Notes: generated by a model from the letters alone, not told the origin. A DNA stretch of 64,000 nt from an uncultured Bacilli bacterium (GCA_934098735.1 CAKOOS010000001.1:124001-188000); one strand, 5' to 3'; numbered from the stretch's first letter, positions 32,271-41,674 are shown. A program made the numbers and translations.

Positions 32271-34225
32271 GAATTGTAAGTATAGGAGATTTAGTTACTG
32301 ATTTTTATTATAAAAATAATAAATTATTAGGAGTAAATGGTGGTATGACTTCCCATAATATAATTGCTAATTTATCAAAAATGAATTTTAATACTGCTAT
32401 ATTTGGGGTTTGTGGAAATGATATGACTGGAAAAATTGCCATAAAGAGTTTGAAAGATTTAAATGTTGATACAAATGATGTTAAAGTTATGGATAAATTA
32501 AATACACGCTGTTTTCACGTTTCTTATTTTGAAGAAAATGGTTCTTTGTCTTTTAGTTCAAAAAAAAGATGTCCAAAATGTAATAATAAAAAATGGTATG
32601 AAACAAGTGCAATTGATCCTGAGTATGTTTTAAATAATATTTTAAAAGACGATGTTCTTGTATTTGACAATTTAAATGATAAAAATCAAGTTATTATAGA
32701 TAATTGTGAAAATAAAAAAGTTTTGGATTTGGGTCAATATTTTGAATTTGAAAATATGCATTCTGAAGAAATAATCAGAAAAATTCAAAACAAATTTGAA
32801 ATTTTAAACTTGAATGAAAGAGTTTTCCATTTTTTGATTAAAAAATTAAATGTAAATAATGAACTTGAACTGTATAGAATTTTAAAACCGAAATTACTTA
32901 CTATTACTTTAGGTGATAAGGGTGCTATTTTTATTTTTGATAATAATGAGCAAAAATTTTCACTAAAAAGAAAAGGAAATGTTGTTGATCCTACTGGAGC
33001 TGGAGATGCTTTTGTGTCTTGCTTAATAAGAGAAATTGTCAAAAGCAACTTTGTATATGATGAAAACGATTTTAGAAAATGGTATGAAAATTCTAATAAA
33101 TTAACAGAAAAAGTTGTAAGCAAGATGGGAGCAAGAGGACATTTAAAATCGTTATATAAAATAAATGAAATTTTAGGAGAATGTACTTGTGATAATTTTA
33201 CTATAACTGACAGAAAACAAATAAAAAGATGTAATATAAATATAAACAATTTAGAGAAGAGAATAAAAAATGCTATTAATTCATCATCAGCTTTCAAAAT
33301 AAAAAATATTAATCTTAGTGAGTCAGATAACTGTCTTTTTGTTGGTACTGGAGGTTCTTATGCCGGCGCTTTATTTGCTTCAAAAATTGTAAATCAGTTA
33401 TTTGGCTGCAATACTTATTCTTTACTTCCAAGGGATGTGTTATATAGAAATAATGCTAAAATAGACAAAGTTTTTTTATTTACTTATTCTGGAACTACTG
33501 CAGATATTATAAATTGTATTAGAGATTTTGATAAAAATAAAATCTATTTTATTACCAAGGGCGATACTTGTAGTGTTGTAACAAAAACTGCTTGTTTAAA
33601 AAGTAATATAATTAGTTATAGATCTAGTACCAATAAAGGAAAAGAAAGAGGATTTTTGTCTTTTGAAGGTTCTGTGGCACCAGCATCAATATTTCTTAAA
33701 TATTATTTAGATGAAAAAAATATAAACTTAGATTTAAATCTATTTGTTGAAAATAGTGTAAAATATTGGAATAGTTATTTTAAAAATTTTTTTGATAATA
33801 ATAATTTTGCTAAAGATATTTGTAAATTTGGAATGATCAATATTTTTGGTGGAGATTATACTTGGTCAGCTTGCTGTGATTTAGAAAGTAAGATTATTGA
33901 ATCAGGTATAATAAATTGTATTGTTCATGAAAAGAAAAATTTTTCTCATGGCAGATTTATTAATTATGAAAATTTGAATAATATATATTCAATATATTTT
34001 AAACAAAAAATAACCGACAATTATGAAAAAGAACTTTTAAATTATCTTAGAACTAATATTTTATTAGTTGAAAGTCAATTTGAAGGAATTTTAGCAGAAT
34101 TTGATTTGTTAATTGCATCACAATATATAATATATTATTTGGGCAAAACTTTGGATATTGATGTATCAAAACCAAAATATTCTGATGATGCAATGAAAAT
34201 TTATTTTTATAAAAAAGGACTTTAA
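32267..34225 (+). CDS. PfkB-family kinase fused to a SIS sugar-phosphate domain
   Basis: A 652-residue fusion. Residues 1-300 are a ribokinase/PfkB kinase: N-terminal GGMTSHNIIANLSK, and the anion hole/catalytic motif DPTGAGDAF (241-249, catalytic Asp247). A CPKC knuckle (Cys102, Cys105) is inserted in the lid region, which is unusual. From about residue 355 a SIS domain follows (GTGGSYAGALFASKI, LFTYSGTTADII, CSVVTKTA), typical of phosphosugar isomerases and sugar-phosphate sensors. It could phosphorylate a sugar or nucleoside and isomerise the product. GGAGATTGGTAAAATG gives a good start, translationally coupled (ATGA) to the HAD-PRTase gene. Confidence 0.8.
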   Translation: MRIVSIGDLVTDFYYKNNKLLGVNGGMTSHNIIANLSKMNFNTAIFGVCGNDMTGKIAIKSLKDLNVDTNDVKVMDKLNTRCFHVSYFEENGSLSFSSKKRCPKCNNKKWYETSAIDPEYVLNNILKDDVLVFDNLNDKNQVIIDNCENKKVLDLGQYFEFENMHSEEIIRKIQNKFEILNLNERVFHFLIKKLNVNNELELYRILKPKLLTITLGDKGAIFIFDNNEQKFSLKRKGNVVDPTGAGDAFVSCLIREIVKSNFVYDENDFRKWYENSNKLTEKVVSKMGARGHLKSLYKINEILGECTCDNFTITDRKQIKRCNININNLEKRIKNAINSSSAFKIKNINLSESDNCLFVGTGGSYAGALFASKIVNQLFGCNTYSLLPRDVLYRNNAKIDKVFLFTYSGTTADIINCIRDFDKNKIYFITKGDTCSVVTKTACLKSNIISYRSSTNKGKERGFLSFEGSVAPASIFLKYYLDEKNINLDLNLFVENSVKYWNSYFKNFFDNNNFAKDICKFGMINIFGGDYTWSACCDLESKIIESGIINCIVHEKKNFSHGRFINYENLNNIYSIYFKQKITDNYEKELLNYLRTNILLVESQFEGILAEFDLLIASQYIIYYLGKTLDIDVSKPKYSDDAMKIYFYKKGL

Positions 34226-34235
34226 GTTCAAAAAA

Positions 34236-34270
34236 AATAATGTTGTAGACAAAATGCAACATTATTTTTA
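34236..34270 (+). terminator. Intrinsic terminator after the PfkB-SIS gene
   Basis: AATAATGTTG (34236-34245) pairs with CAACATTATT (34257-34266), followed by TTTATTT. Confidence 0.75.
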
Positions 34271-34317
34271 TTTGGGATATGGTTTAATACGTTTCTAGAA
34301 AGGAGGAAAGGAATAAA

Positions 34318-34332
34318 ATGGGGCTAGTTTGA
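34318..34332 (+). other. Possible four-codon leader frame
   Basis: ATG-GGG-CTA-GTT-TGA is preceded by AAAGGAGG (34299-34306) and AAAGGA (34307-34312). The ten-base TAGAAAGGAG is repeated at 34296-34305 and 34333-34342, the second copy serving the real gene at 34347. May be a leader peptide or a duplicated ribosome site. Confidence 0.35.
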
Positions 34333-34346
34333 TAGAAAGGAGAATA

Positions 34347-35096
34347 ATGAAAACAAAAAATACTTTTTATGAAAGATTTGTTAAAGACTCTTTAATAGAA
34401 TGTTTTTGTCTTTCTAAATATCATAAAAATTTTGTTTTTAAAAGTCTAGATGATCTTTTTATAAACGTAAAAAATATTAAACTTAATTCTTTTAATATTA
34501 ATAGATTATTAAAGGAAATGTTTAAAAACTATAGCCATTTGCATTTTTCTATAAATAAAATAGAAACTATTATTTTAAATAGAAATTATTTAGTACAAAT
34601 AATAGTAAATATAAATGGTGTATTGGTAACTAAGGATATTTTTTTAGAACAAGGTTCATTTTTATTTCCTTTAGGTAAAATAAGTGATTATGAAAGTGAA
34701 GTGCTAAATAAAAGCCTTAAGATAAGAGTATTTACAAATGAGGAAAATATAGCTCAGCTTTTTACGAATATAATTTATCGAAAAAATGTTTCTCTTAATG
34801 TTATGTGGAAGCTTTTAAAAATAATTAATGATAATGAAATAGATTGGTTTTTATTTGTGAGACTTTTTCAAAATATTTGCACTTGTGAAGAAATAAAAAT
34901 AGATACTAATAAAATACGGAAAAAAATAAATAAATATGAAAATAGTAAATCGTGGAAGGAAAGATGGACTTTATATGAAAACAAAAACAGTTTTGTTACA
35001 ATTTCATTTGAAGATGTAATAGAAATGCTTATGAAAATTACAAATATTATTGAAGTATGGATTGGGGGAAAATTAAATGAAAAAATTAATTTTTAG
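34347..35096 (+). CDS. Hypothetical protein
   Basis: I do not recognise this 249-residue protein. It has no signal peptide or membrane segment and is rich in Lys, Asn and Ile. Its opening FYERFVKDSLIECFCLSKYHKNFVFKSLDDLF faintly recalls AbiEii-type nucleotidyltransferases, but the catalytic GGT/S and DxD are missing, so that is not claimed. ATG 34347 follows AAAGGAG (34336-34342). It overlaps the start of the thioester-domain protein by 20 bases, implying translational coupling and a possibly shared process such as surface protein handling. Confidence 0.6.
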   Translation: MKTKNTFYERFVKDSLIECFCLSKYHKNFVFKSLDDLFINVKNIKLNSFNINRLLKEMFKNYSHLHFSINKIETIILNRNYLVQIIVNINGVLVTKDIFLEQGSFLFPLGKISDYESEVLNKSLKIRVFTNEENIAQLFTNIIYRKNVSLNVMWKLLKIINDNEIDWFLFVRLFQNICTCEEIKIDTNKIRKKINKYENSKSWKERWTLYENKNSFVTISFEDVIEMLMKITNIIEVWIGGKLNEKINF

Positions 35097-36519
35097 TATG
35101 GCACTTGTTTTATTTTTTATTAATAATTGTAGAGCTTTATCTTATCAAGGGACATTTAAAGGAGGATTAGTTATTGATGGTGTTTATGTTAAAAAAATAG
35201 ATAAAAATGGTAATGTTGAAGATAAAAAGGCTCAGTTTATTGTAAATAGTGAAAATGAATTTGTTTATTGTCTTGAGCCTTTTGTGAAAGTAAAGTTAAA
35301 TACGCAGTATGATATTTATGAAGAAGATTATTTAAAAGTTTTAAATATGAGTGAAGAGATGTGGAAAAGAATTAATTTACTAGCTTATTATGGCTATTTA
35401 TATAAAGACAATTTATATGATCATACTGATTATAAATGGTACTATATAACGCAAATGTTAATATGGCGATCAATAGATAATGAAGGAAAATTTTATTTTA
35501 CAACTTCTTTTAAAGGAAATATAGATGAAAATTTATTTGCTAGGGAAATATTAGAAATAGAAAATTTAGTCAGAAATCATGATGCTATTCCAGAATTTCA
35601 AATTCCTAGTCTTTATGTTGGAGATGATGTTACTCTTTTAGATAAAAAAGGAGTTTTAAATAATTTTGAAGTTACTTCCAAGAATGCTATTATAGAAAAT
35701 AATAATATTAGTTTTAAAGTTCTTTCTGAAGAAATGATTATTTCTCTTTCTAAAAAAGAACAAGAAAGTAAACCATTAGTTTATATTAGTGAAGATAGTC
35801 AAAATATATTAATTGGCAGAGCATCATTTCCAGTTCAAGCAAATTATTTAATAAAAGCGACATTACCTGTTGGTAGTATTAAAATTATAAAATATGGTGA
35901 AAAAGTTAAGATCGACAAGGAAGAGTTTTATTACTACTATGATCTTATTGCTAATATTAAATTTAATTTATATGATCAAAATAATGCTTTAATAGAATCA
36001 AAATATACTGATCAAAATGGAGAAGTTATATTTGATAATTTACCAGCTGGGAAGTATATTATAAAAGAAGAAAATAGTAATAGTAATTATGTTATTAATG
36101 ATGAAGCTTATGAAGTAGAGCTTAGTAAAGATGATAATAATAAAATAATATCTAAAGAATTAAAAATTAAAAATCATTTAAAAAAGGGACAAATAATAAT
36201 ATTAAAAAAAGATTTTAATACAAATAAACCACTTGCTAATACTAAGTTTGGACTTTATAAAGATGATACTTTAATATATTCTGGATATACAAATGAAGAG
36301 GGATATTTAAAAATTGATAACTTACCATTTGGACATTATAAAATTGTAGAATTAGAGGCAAATGAAGGATATATTTTAAATGAAGAAGTTCAAGATATTA
36401 CTTTGGATGATTCAGTATGGGAAAAGAAAATAGAAATATTTAATATTCCTGATACTGAGATTATATTTAATATAGAAATTTTATATGCTGATTTTAAAAA
36501 GAAATTAAGAATGATCTAA
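35077..36519 (+). CDS. Thioester-domain surface protein with two SpaA-like repeats
   Basis: A 480-residue secreted protein: signal peptide (residues 1-20, hydrophobic ALVLFFINNCRA), then a thioester (TQXA) domain with VYCLEP (Cys65) and ITQMLIWRSID (Gln126), the pair that forms an internal Cys-Gln thioester for covalent host binding in Gram-positive adhesins. Two SpaA/prealbumin-like domains follow (about 290-375 and 380-460), each with GEVIFDNLPAGKYIIKE or GYLKIDNLPFGHYKIVE strands. The end reads NIPDTEIIF and then a short charged tail; no intact LPxTG, hydrophobic anchor or basic tail sequence exists. It might be released, or anchored by another partner, or truncated. Confidence 0.82.
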   Translation: MKKLIFSMALVLFFINNCRALSYQGTFKGGLVIDGVYVKKIDKNGNVEDKKAQFIVNSENEFVYCLEPFVKVKLNTQYDIYEEDYLKVLNMSEEMWKRINLLAYYGYLYKDNLYDHTDYKWYYITQMLIWRSIDNEGKFYFTTSFKGNIDENLFAREILEIENLVRNHDAIPEFQIPSLYVGDDVTLLDKKGVLNNFEVTSKNAIIENNNISFKVLSEEMIISLSKKEQESKPLVYISEDSQNILIGRASFPVQANYLIKATLPVGSIKIIKYGEKVKIDKEEFYYYYDLIANIKFNLYDQNNALIESKYTDQNGEVIFDNLPAGKYIIKEENSNSNYVINDEAYEVELSKDDNNKIISKELKIKNHLKKGQIIILKKDFNTNKPLANTKFGLYKDDTLIYSGYTNEEGYLKIDNLPFGHYKIVELEANEGYILNEEVQDITLDDSVWEKKIEIFNIPDTEIIFNIEILYADFKKKLRMI

Positions 36520-36543
36520 TTAAAGAATTAGCATTCTTTTTTA
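36507..36543 (+). terminator. Intrinsic terminator
   Basis: AAGAATG...CTAATT pairs with AATTAG-CATTCTT around AAAG, followed by T residues; the stem includes the end of the adhesin gene. Confidence 0.75.
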
Positions 36544-36553
36544 TTTGTCTTTG

Positions 36554-36562
36554 TGGTATAAT
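36554..36562 (+). promoter_or_regulatory. Extended -10 promoter of mutS
   Basis: TGG followed by TATAAT (36557-36562). An in-frame ATG at 36561 overlaps this element and therefore cannot be the start of mutS. Confidence 0.6.
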
Positions 36563-36581
36563 GTTTTTTGAGGTTTTGTTT

Positions 36582-39131
36582 ATGTTACGTAGTGAAGTAG
36601 ATAGAAATAAATTAAGTCCAATGATGGCTCAGTATATGGAAATAAAAGATAAGTATCCAGATGAGCTAGTTTTTTATCGTTTAGGGGACTTTTATGAAAT
36701 GTTTTTTGATGATGCATTAATTGCTTCAAGAGAACTTGAACTTACTTTAACAGGAAGAGTGGCTGGTTTAGAAGAAAGAGTACCAATGTGTGGTGTGCCT
36801 CACAATAATGTTAAGTCATATATAGAAAAGCTAGTAAATAAGGGCTATAGAGTAGCTATTTGTGAACAACTTGAGGATCCTAAAACAACTAAAGGAATGG
36901 TTAAAAGAGGAATAATTGATGTAATTAGTAAAGGGACTATAGCAGATAATGATTTATTAAGTGAAAGAGATTCTTCTTATATTGCTGGAATACTTTTTTT
37001 TACTGATAGTATACTTTTCACTATTTTAGATATATCGACTGGTTATTTAGCTACTTTAAGTATTCCTAATGATGAAGAAAAGTTAGTTAATCAAATTTTA
37101 GAATTAAATTTAAAAGAAATCGTTTTAGTAGATAATCTAAAAACTAATTTAATTAGTTTACTTAAAAATACTTATGGTATTGAGGTAACTATAAATTCAG
37201 AATTTTTATGGGATAAATATACAAAGTTATTAGATACAATATCTGATGCTAGAGTTAAAAGTGGGGTTGCACATTTATTTTATTACTTGGATGTTCGTCA
37301 GTTAAAAGATTTAAGTCATATAATGAATATTAATTATTTACATAAAAATGATTATTTGGAAATGGACGTACATAGTATAAGAAATCTTGAATTAGTAGAA
37401 ACATTAAGATTAAAAGAAAGAACCTATTCTTTAATATGGCTTTTAGATAAATGTAAAACAGCGATGGGAAGTAGAAAACTTAAAAATTGGCTTTTAAATC
37501 CACTTAAAGATGTAAAAAAAATAAATGATAGATATAATAGAATTGAAAAATTAAATAATGAGTTTATTTTAAAAGATGAATTAAGACTAGCACTTTATGA
37601 AGTGTATGATATTGAAAGATTAGCAGGAAAAGTCATAAACGGTTCTTTAAACGCAAGAGATTTATTACAATTAAAAAATAGTTTAGCAGTTTTACCTAAA
37701 ATTAAAGAAATAGTTGGAAAACTCGGATTTGATTATGAAATTAATACTCATGATGAAATTTATAATTTATTAGATAAAGCTATTGTTGATGATCCTCCAT
37801 TAAGCATTAAAGATGGATATATGATAAAAGAAGGGTATAGTGCTAAACTAGATGAATTAAAAGAAATTAGAAGTGGTGGAAAAAACTTTGTAGCTTCTTT
37901 TGAGGCTAAAATAAAAGAAGAAACTGGTATAAAAAGTTTAAAAGTTGGATTTAACAAAGTATTTGGTTATTATATTGAAGTTCCTAATGGAAGTAAAAAT
38001 CTAGTTAAAGATGAATTTAATTGGTTTAGAAAGCAAACTTTAACTAATTGTGAAAGATATATTTCTCCGGATTTAAAAGAAAAAGAAAGTATGATTTTGA
38101 ATGCTGAAGAAAACATAATAAATTTAGAATATGATTTATTTTGTGAAATTAGGAAAATAATTAAAGCTGAAGTACCTAAGTTAAATGAAACAGCTAATAT
38201 TTTAAGTGATATTGATGCTATAACTTCTTTAGCAGTATGTAGTGAAGAATATAATTTAGTAAGACCTGTTTTAACTTGTGAGCATACTATTAATATTAAA
38301 GATGGAAGACATCCAGTTGTGGAAGTAGTTAGTAAAGAAGAGTATGTTCCAAATGATTGCTTGATGGATAATGGAATAAATACTCTTTTGATAACGGGGC
38401 CTAATATGAGTGGTAAATCTACTTATATGAGACAGCTTGCTATTATTATAATTATGGCTCAAATGGGATCATTTGTGCCAGCTAAAAGTGCAGTTTTACC
38501 TATTGTAGATAAAATTTTTACGAGAATTGGAGCTAGTGATGATCTAGTAAGTGGTGAGTCAACATTCATGGTAGAAATGAAGGAAGCTTGTAATGCAATT
38601 CATAATGCTACTAATAATAGTTTAATTTTGTTTGATGAGCTTGGAAGAGGTACTGCAACTTATGATGGAATGAGTTTAGCTCAAGCAATCTTGGAATACA
38701 TTAGTGAAAATATTGGCTCATTTACTTTATTTTCTACTCATTATCATGAACTAACTAAACTTGATAAAAAGTTTAAAAATATTAAAAATGTTCATGTTTC
38801 AGCAATAGAAAATGGGAATCAAATAACATTTTTACATAAAATCAAAAATGGAGCAGTTGATAAAAGTTATGGTATTCATGTTGCTAGACTTGCTAAGATG
38901 CCAGATTTGTTACTTGATAGAGCTGAAGAAATATTAGCAGAATATGAAACTAATGCTAAAAAGAAAAATCCAGAAGAAAAAATTCAATTAGCTATGGATT
39001 TTGATCCAGTTGTTAAAAAAGATGATATAATAAAAGAAACAATAGATAAAATAGATGTTTTAAATACTACACCAATGGAAGCACTTAATATACTATTTGA
39101 ATTAAAGCAAAAAATAAAAAAGAGTGAGTAA
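36582..39131 (+). CDS. mutS: DNA mismatch repair protein MutS
   Basis: An 849-residue MutS. The mismatch-binding domain carries the Phe-x-Glu motif in GDFYEMFF, the core includes GYYIEVPNGSKN, and the ATPase has Walker A TGPNMSGKSTYMRQ, LFDELGRGTATYDGM (Walker B) and STHYHELT. It recognises mismatches and clamps DNA with ATP; mutL is not adjacent, although usually next to mutS in Bacillota. ATG 36582 lies behind GAGG (36570-36573). Its stop overlaps or abuts the ABC exporter gene, so they share an mRNA. Confidence 0.97.
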   Translation: MLRSEVDRNKLSPMMAQYMEIKDKYPDELVFYRLGDFYEMFFDDALIASRELELTLTGRVAGLEERVPMCGVPHNNVKSYIEKLVNKGYRVAICEQLEDPKTTKGMVKRGIIDVISKGTIADNDLLSERDSSYIAGILFFTDSILFTILDISTGYLATLSIPNDEEKLVNQILELNLKEIVLVDNLKTNLISLLKNTYGIEVTINSEFLWDKYTKLLDTISDARVKSGVAHLFYYLDVRQLKDLSHIMNINYLHKNDYLEMDVHSIRNLELVETLRLKERTYSLIWLLDKCKTAMGSRKLKNWLLNPLKDVKKINDRYNRIEKLNNEFILKDELRLALYEVYDIERLAGKVINGSLNARDLLQLKNSLAVLPKIKEIVGKLGFDYEINTHDEIYNLLDKAIVDDPPLSIKDGYMIKEGYSAKLDELKEIRSGGKNFVASFEAKIKEETGIKSLKVGFNKVFGYYIEVPNGSKNLVKDEFNWFRKQTLTNCERYISPDLKEKESMILNAEENIINLEYDLFCEIRKIIKAEVPKLNETANILSDIDAITSLAVCSEEYNLVRPVLTCEHTINIKDGRHPVVEVVSKEEYVPNDCLMDNGINTLLITGPNMSGKSTYMRQLAIIIIMAQMGSFVPAKSAVLPIVDKIFTRIGASDDLVSGESTFMVEMKEACNAIHNATNNSLILFDELGRGTATYDGMSLAQAILEYISENIGSFTLFSTHYHELTKLDKKFKNIKNVHVSAIENGNQITFLHKIKNGAVDKSYGIHVARLAKMPDLLLDRAEEILAEYETNAKKKNPEEKIQLAMDFDPVVKKDDIIKETIDKIDVLNTTPMEALNILFELKQKIKKSE

Positions 39132-39132
39132 T

Positions 39133-40857
39133 ATGAAGTTAAAAGATGTAATATTGTTTTTTAAGAATTATTTTAGTGATGAGAAAAAAATGGCTGTTAA
39201 AGCTTTTTTCCTTCTTTTACTAACTTCATTGTTTGGTATGTTATATGGTTTTTTAATAGGAACTGCCATTGATAAAACTAGATTAAATGAATTTAATTTG
39301 GCTATTATATTACTACTTGCATTAGCTCTTTTAAATATCTTAGACAGTCTTATATTTGCTAAATATAGTGAAATATATATGGAAAAATGTGCTAATAATA
39401 TGATGGAGAAAATAGGCATTTCAATTTATGAAAAGGTTGGTATGTTACCATCTAAAGCTTTTGAAGAAAAATCAAGTGGTGAATTTATAAATCGAATAAT
39501 AAATGATTCTTCCACAATTACTGGATCTTTTAGGGGAATTTTAAATATCATTGTATCTTTATTTACTTCTCTTGTTGTATTTATCTATATATGTTTTAAT
39601 TCATTTGTTGTAGCTATAGAAATAATAATATATTTAGTAGTATTTTATTTTGTTTCTCACAAATTTTTACCTATTGTTAAAGAAAACCAAAAAGAAATAA
39701 ATAAAGAAAAAGATATTGCTGTAGCAAATATATCTGAAAGTGTAAGAGGAATAAGAGAAATTAGAGCTTTGGGGATTAGAAAAAGTATGAATGATCATTT
39801 TGAAAAGCTAGTTAAAAATGTTTATGCTAAAATAAATAAACAAATGCTTGTTGAAAAAAATTATTATGCTTTAGTAAATGTAATAAATATTTCTTTAGAA
39901 CTTGTAGTATTTATAACTTGTATTTTACTTATTATGAATGAGAAAGTATCTTTTGCATTTTTTATGGCAATGACTTATTATATTTATAAATTTATGAATA
40001 CCATAGAACTTATGTCGAGTCTTTCAACTAATTATCAAAAAATAAAAGTTTCTATGGAAAGAATAAGTGAGATTTTAGATAATAAATTATATAAAGATGA
40101 AACATTTGGAGATGTTTCTAAATCTAATATAGAAGGTAATATAGAATTTAGAAATGTTACATTTAAGTATCCTAATGAACATAAAGAAATTTTTAAAGAT
40201 TTTAATATAAAAATACCTACAAATAAAAAAGTTGCTATTGTTGGTAAAAGTGGGCAAGGTAAATCGACAATTTTTAATTTACTTCTTAGATATTTTGATA
40301 TTGATGATGGTGCTATTTTAATAGATAATATACCAATTCAAAATTTTACTGAGAATGCGTTAAGAAAAAATATAGCTATTATTCGGCAAGAACCTTTTAT
40401 ATTTAATAAGACATTAATAGAAAATTTACAAATGGTTGATAGAGATGCGAGTTTAGAAAAAATAAGAAATGTTTGTAAACTTGCAGAAATAGATGATTAT
40501 ATTATGAATCTTCCTAAAAAATATGACACTATGATTGGAGAAGGTGGTATTAATTTATCTGGGGGACAAAAACAAAGACTTGCTATTGCTAGAGCTTTAC
40601 TTAAAAATAGTAAGATAATTTTATTTGATGAAGCAACGAGTGCTTTAGATAATGAAAATCAAGCTAAGATTAAAAAAATAATTGATAAGTTAGTTGAAAA
40701 TCATACTATTGTTATAGTTGCACATAGATTGTCTACAATAATAGATGCAGATATTATTTATTTAATTGATAATGGAAAAGTTGTTGATAAAGGAACACAT
40801 GCTAAGTTATTAAAAGAAAATCCGTTATATAGAAATTTATATATCAATGAAAAATAA
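39133..40857 (+). CDS. ABC exporter, fused membrane and ATPase domains
   Basis: A 574-residue half-transporter: six membrane helices (about 20-300) then an ATPase with Walker A GKSGQGKST, Q loop IIRQEP, signature LSGGQKQRLAIARAL, Walker B IILFDEATSALD and H loop IVIVAHRLSTI. It works as a homodimer or with a partner; none is encoded beside it. Drug, lipid or peptide export are all possible. An in-frame GTG at 39124 overlaps mutS; ATG 39133 follows AGTGAG and is preferred. Transcribed with mutS; the functional reason is unclear. Confidence 0.9.
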   Translation: MKLKDVILFFKNYFSDEKKMAVKAFFLLLLTSLFGMLYGFLIGTAIDKTRLNEFNLAIILLLALALLNILDSLIFAKYSEIYMEKCANNMMEKIGISIYEKVGMLPSKAFEEKSSGEFINRIINDSSTITGSFRGILNIIVSLFTSLVVFIYICFNSFVVAIEIIIYLVVFYFVSHKFLPIVKENQKEINKEKDIAVANISESVRGIREIRALGIRKSMNDHFEKLVKNVYAKINKQMLVEKNYYALVNVINISLELVVFITCILLIMNEKVSFAFFMAMTYYIYKFMNTIELMSSLSTNYQKIKVSMERISEILDNKLYKDETFGDVSKSNIEGNIEFRNVTFKYPNEHKEIFKDFNIKIPTNKKVAIVGKSGQGKSTIFNLLLRYFDIDDGAILIDNIPIQNFTENALRKNIAIIRQEPFIFNKTLIENLQMVDRDASLEKIRNVCKLAEIDDYIMNLPKKYDTMIGEGGINLSGGQKQRLAIARALLKNSKIILFDEATSALDNENQAKIKKIIDKLVENHTIVIVAHRLSTIIDADIIYLIDNGKVVDKGTHAKLLKENPLYRNLYINEK

Positions 40858-40860
40858 TAT

Positions 40861-40886
40861 AAAAAAAGAATAGCTTTTGCTATCCT
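40861..40886 (-). terminator. Intrinsic terminator of the ZIP gene
   Basis: On the minus strand GGATAGC-AAAA-GCTATTC followed by seven T; the stem contains the stop codon. Confidence 0.75.
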
Positions 40887-41674
40887 AAGGCAACATCAAA
40901 TATCATCATTAAAATAAAACCAAATATTGTAAATAAGGCCATAAGGTCTTTTTTTTCATTAGTTTGACTTTCTGGTATTAATTCTTGAACAATTACATAA
41001 ATCATAGCTCCCCCGGCAAATGCAAGTAGTATTGGTAGTAAAGCATTTATTTTTATAACTAGAATTGCTCCGATAATAGCAGCAATTGGCTCAACAACAC
41101 CACTTAAAGCCCCCCATAAAAATGCTTTTTTGGCACTCATTCCTTCTCTTCTAAGAGGAAGCGATACTGCTGATCCTTCTGGAAAATTTTGAATACCAAT
41201 TCCAATTGCAAGTATGATAGCAGCAGAAATTTTTGCTCCAGACAAATGATAGCCGATAGCTCCAAAAGCAACACCAATTGCCATTCCTTCTGGAATATTA
41301 TGAAGTGTTATAGAAAAGATAAGCATTAAACTCCTTTTTATACTATGAGCATTTGTTTTTTTTATAGTCATTTTGTCAAATATCTTATCTCCAATAAATA
41401 ATAGTAGTCCTCCTAAAAGTATTCCTAAAGCAACAACAAGCCAAGCTATCATATTTAAATTATTTGCCATTTCTATAGCTGGTGAAAGTAAACTCCAAAA
41501 TGTTGCTGCTAACATAACTCCTGCAGATAGTCCAAGCATAGCATCTAACATTGTTTTATTTACTTTTTTAAATAAAAAAACAACTGCTGCTCCTAGAGAT
41601 GTTATACCCCACGTTAAAAGGGCTGCCAATAGAGCTTGAAGGGGATGAGCTAGATTTATAAACCAATTAAACAT
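40880..41674 (-). CDS. ZIP-family metal transporter (ZupT/GufA-like)
   Basis: The 264-residue membrane protein has about eight helices and the two ZIP signature helices HNIPEGMAIGVAFG and QNFPEGSAVSLPL, which form the binuclear metal site. Between them is a His-bearing loop (KKTNAHSIKRS). Expected to take up zinc, iron or other divalent metal ions at the cytoplasmic membrane. ATG 41674 follows AAGGAGG. Monocistronic and divergent from lon; no metal-regulator box was recognised between them. Confidence 0.9.
   Translation of the reverse strand: MFNWFINLAHPLQALLAALLTWGITSLGAAVVFLFKKVNKTMLDAMLGLSAGVMLAATFWSLLSPAIEMANNLNMIAWLVVALGILLGGLLLFIGDKIFDKMTIKKTNAHSIKRSLMLIFSITLHNIPEGMAIGVAFGAIGYHLSGAKISAAIILAIGIGIQNFPEGSAVSLPLRREGMSAKKAFLWGALSGVVEPIAAIIGAILVIKINALLPILLAFAGGAMIYVIVQELIPESQTNEKKDLMALFTIFGFILMMIFDVALG

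Noticed and set aside
32785..33297. A 170-codon open frame on the minus strand
   Set aside because: It lies wholly inside the PfkB-SIS gene, has no ribosome site and its composition is that of the complement of an AT-rich coding strand.
34347..35096. AbiEii-type nucleotidyltransferase toxin
   Set aside because: Only a faint resemblance at the N terminus; the catalytic GGT/S and acidic pair are absent.
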